Assembly: GCF_018613605.1 (NCBI RefSeq)
Contig: NZ_JAGGPU010000005.1
Location: 248,001-312,000, forward strand
Origin: Pedobacter sp. ISL-64
GTDB lineage: Bacteria; Bacteroidota; Bacteroidia; Sphingobacteriales; Sphingobacteriaceae
Direction of reading: 5' to 3'
Length of the DNA: 64,000 nt
Part shown: piece by piece, positions 62,950 through 64,000 of the stretch
Layout: every line of letters starts with the position of its first letter
Position numbering within the stretch: the stretch's first letter is position 1
Made by a program: the position numbers and the translations under genes
The notes under the pieces: generated by a model
What the model was told of the DNA's origin: nothing
Seen by the model: the letters and a program-made list of their open reading frames with translations, nothing else
The model's database searches: none

Positions 62950-63795
62950 ATGATTGAAATAGGAAAATACAACGAGTTAAGGATTTTAAGCAAAACAGAA
63001 GCTGGATTAAACTTAACCGATGGCGATAAACTGGTCATCCTGCCTTACCAATACGTTCCGAATGGCGTAGAAATTGGCGATAACATTACCGTTTTTGTTT
63101 TTGTACAAAAAGATGGCCGCTTAACCGGAACTACCCAGAAAGCATATGCCGAAGTGGGCGATTTTGCTTTTTTGAAAGTGGTTTCTGATGGTGATGATGG
63201 CGTTTTTATGGATCTTGGTATCGATAAAGATGTGTATGTACCAGATCGCGAGCAAAAAAGGCCAATGCAAAAAGGCTATAAATATGTGGTTTACCTGTAT
63301 TTAGACGAAAGTAACGACCGCTTATTGGCTTCTTCTAAACTGTATGATTTTGTTGAAGAAGATGGCTTCGATTTTGAAGAGGGCGACGAAGTAAGCTTAT
63401 TGATTACCGAAGAAACCGATCTTGGTTTTAACGCCATTATCAACAATACTTATATCGGTTTGCTTTATAATAACGAGGTTTTTGATAATATCCAACCGGG
63501 CGAAATGCGCAAAGGCTGGATCAAAAAAATCCGAGTGGAGGGTAAGATCGATTTAACCCTACAGCCAAGTGGTTACGGCCATATTCTCGATTCGAAAGAG
63601 ATGATGTTAAAAGAGCTAAAAAAGAGTGGTGGTGTAATTGAACTGGGCGATAAAAGTTCTCCTGAAGATATTTATCACCGTTTCCAGATCAGTAAAAGCG
63701 CCTTCAAAAAAACCATTGGTTCACTATATAAGGAGCGTTTGATCGTACTTTCTGACGATTCGATCAGATTGATTACAGACGACGAAGCAGAATAA
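62950..63795 (+). CDS. cvfB: CvfB-type S1-domain RNA-binding protein
   Basis: A 281-residue cytosolic protein with consecutive S1-like OB domains (about 1-60, 65-140, 145-215) and a C-terminal winged-helix (about 225-281, DIYHRFQISKSAFKKTIGSLYKERLI). The opening IGKYNELRILSKTEAGLNL and the segment YVPDREQKRPMQKGYKYVVYLY are typical of the CvfB/YitL family, which bind RNA and affect virulence or post-transcriptional control in Gram-positives. The role in Bacteroidota is unknown. Confidence 0.88.
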   Translation: MIEIGKYNELRILSKTEAGLNLTDGDKLVILPYQYVPNGVEIGDNITVFVFVQKDGRLTGTTQKAYAEVGDFAFLKVVSDGDDGVFMDLGIDKDVYVPDREQKRPMQKGYKYVVYLYLDESNDRLLASSKLYDFVEEDGFDFEEGDEVSLLITEETDLGFNAIINNTYIGLLYNNEVFDNIQPGEMRKGWIKKIRVEGKIDLTLQPSGYGHILDSKEMMLKELKKSGGVIELGDKSSPEDIYHRFQISKSAFKKTIGSLYKERLIVLSDDSIRLITDDEAE

Positions 63796-63818
63796 TTTAT
63801 TTCATAAAAATCATTAAG

Positions 63819-63859
63819 ATTGGTCGCCATTCCCAACTTGATTGGGAATGGCGACCAAT
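63819..63859. terminator. Bidirectional terminator, 17-bp perfect stem
   Basis: ATTGGTCGCCATTCCCA and its exact reverse complement around a 7-base loop, between two convergent genes. Its ATTCCCA/TGGGAAT part resembles the arms of the palindrome at 54.4 kb. Confidence 0.65.
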
Positions 63860-63890
63860 CATGAATTAACCAGTAAAACTTACTATAAGT

Positions 63891-64000
63891 CTAATTCAAA
63901 TTAAACTTCTCGCTCTGAATTTTCACTGCATTCGAGGCCGAAACAATAGCCACGATCATAATTCCAATTACGATGGCCAGAATAACCTGCAAGGTAGAAT
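63891..64000 (-). CDS. C-terminal end of a membrane protein (partial)
   Basis: A frame open from the right edge to a TAG at 63891 encodes 35 residues: a hydrophobic helix (TLQVILAIVIGIMIVAIVSA) followed by a short charged tail (VKIQSEKFNLN). It is the last membrane segment of an inner-membrane protein, possibly an ABC permease, but the fragment is too short to identify. Confidence 0.5.
   Translation of the reverse strand, partial: STLQVILAIVIGIMIVAIVSASNAVKIQSEKFNLN

Overview
The window looks like a chromosome segment of a free-living Bacteroidota, most likely a Pedobacter-type Sphingobacteriaceae. The evidence is four SusC/SusD-type loci components, an ECF sigma/FecR pair, near absence of Shine-Dalgarno sequences, several upstream sequences with the Bacteroidota -7 element (TAnnTTTG), moderate to low GC, and many dispersed intergenic palindromes. 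The genus is an inference. No rRNA, tRNA, CRISPR array, integrase or transposase gene was seen.

Region 1 (about 1-20 kb, minus strand) is carbohydrate utilisation. Read in the direction of transcription it holds an AraC regulator, a SusC transporter broken by one missing base, its SusD partner, a remnant YCII-family gene cut by a MITE-like palindrome, a Crp/Fnr regulator with an NAD(P) reductase, a ROK kinase, secreted GH88, GH43 and GH97 enzymes, a FucP-type sugar permease, and the N-terminal 684 residues of a second SusC that runs off the left edge. Region 2 (20-26 kb, plus strand) has a lipoprotein M60-like metallopeptidase with a discoidin domain, a PAP2 phosphatase coupled to a GT39-type membrane glycosyltransferase, and a secreted alpha/beta-hydrolase. 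Region 3 (26-34 kb) is a second SusC/D locus: ECF sigma factor divergent from FecR anti-sigma, STN-type SusC, a SusD whose N-terminus resembles a Tat lipoprotein signal, and an EEP-family lipoprotein.

Region 4 (34-43 kb) is mixed: Gfo/Idh/MocA oxidoreductase, a Crp/Fnr gene followed by an MDR oxidoreductase, an ABC exporter, a GH110-type alpha-1,3-galactosidase, and an ECF sigma / zinc-type anti-sigma / peroxiredoxin operon. Region 5 (44-52 kb, plus strand) is a compact molybdenum-cofactor operon: XdhC, MocA-like, MoaA, MoeA, TauE/SafE permease, a short secreted sulfite-oxidase-fold-like protein without the usual cysteine, MoaD, MoeB-rhodanese, MoaE and a MoaC-MoaB fusion. No molybdoenzyme is in the window; XdhC plus MocA point to a xanthine-dehydrogenase-family client elsewhere.

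Region 6 (52-64 kb) has small unknown proteins, a cold-shock protein, a GH2 beta-galactosidase, an SMP-30-type lactonase, a heterodimeric ABC exporter pair with one degenerate ATP site, a scramblase/LURP-one-like protein, a CvfB-type S1 protein and the 3' end of a membrane-protein gene. A family of nested palindromes (core near GTCATCCTGAGCCTGTCGAA, some with a 17-bp terminal inverted repeat GAGGCTGTATCATAAAT) recurs throughout the gaps. The features with most to follow up are this palindrome family, the frameshifted SusC, the palindromic operators beside the two Crp/Fnr genes, and the cysteine-less protein inside the Moco operon.
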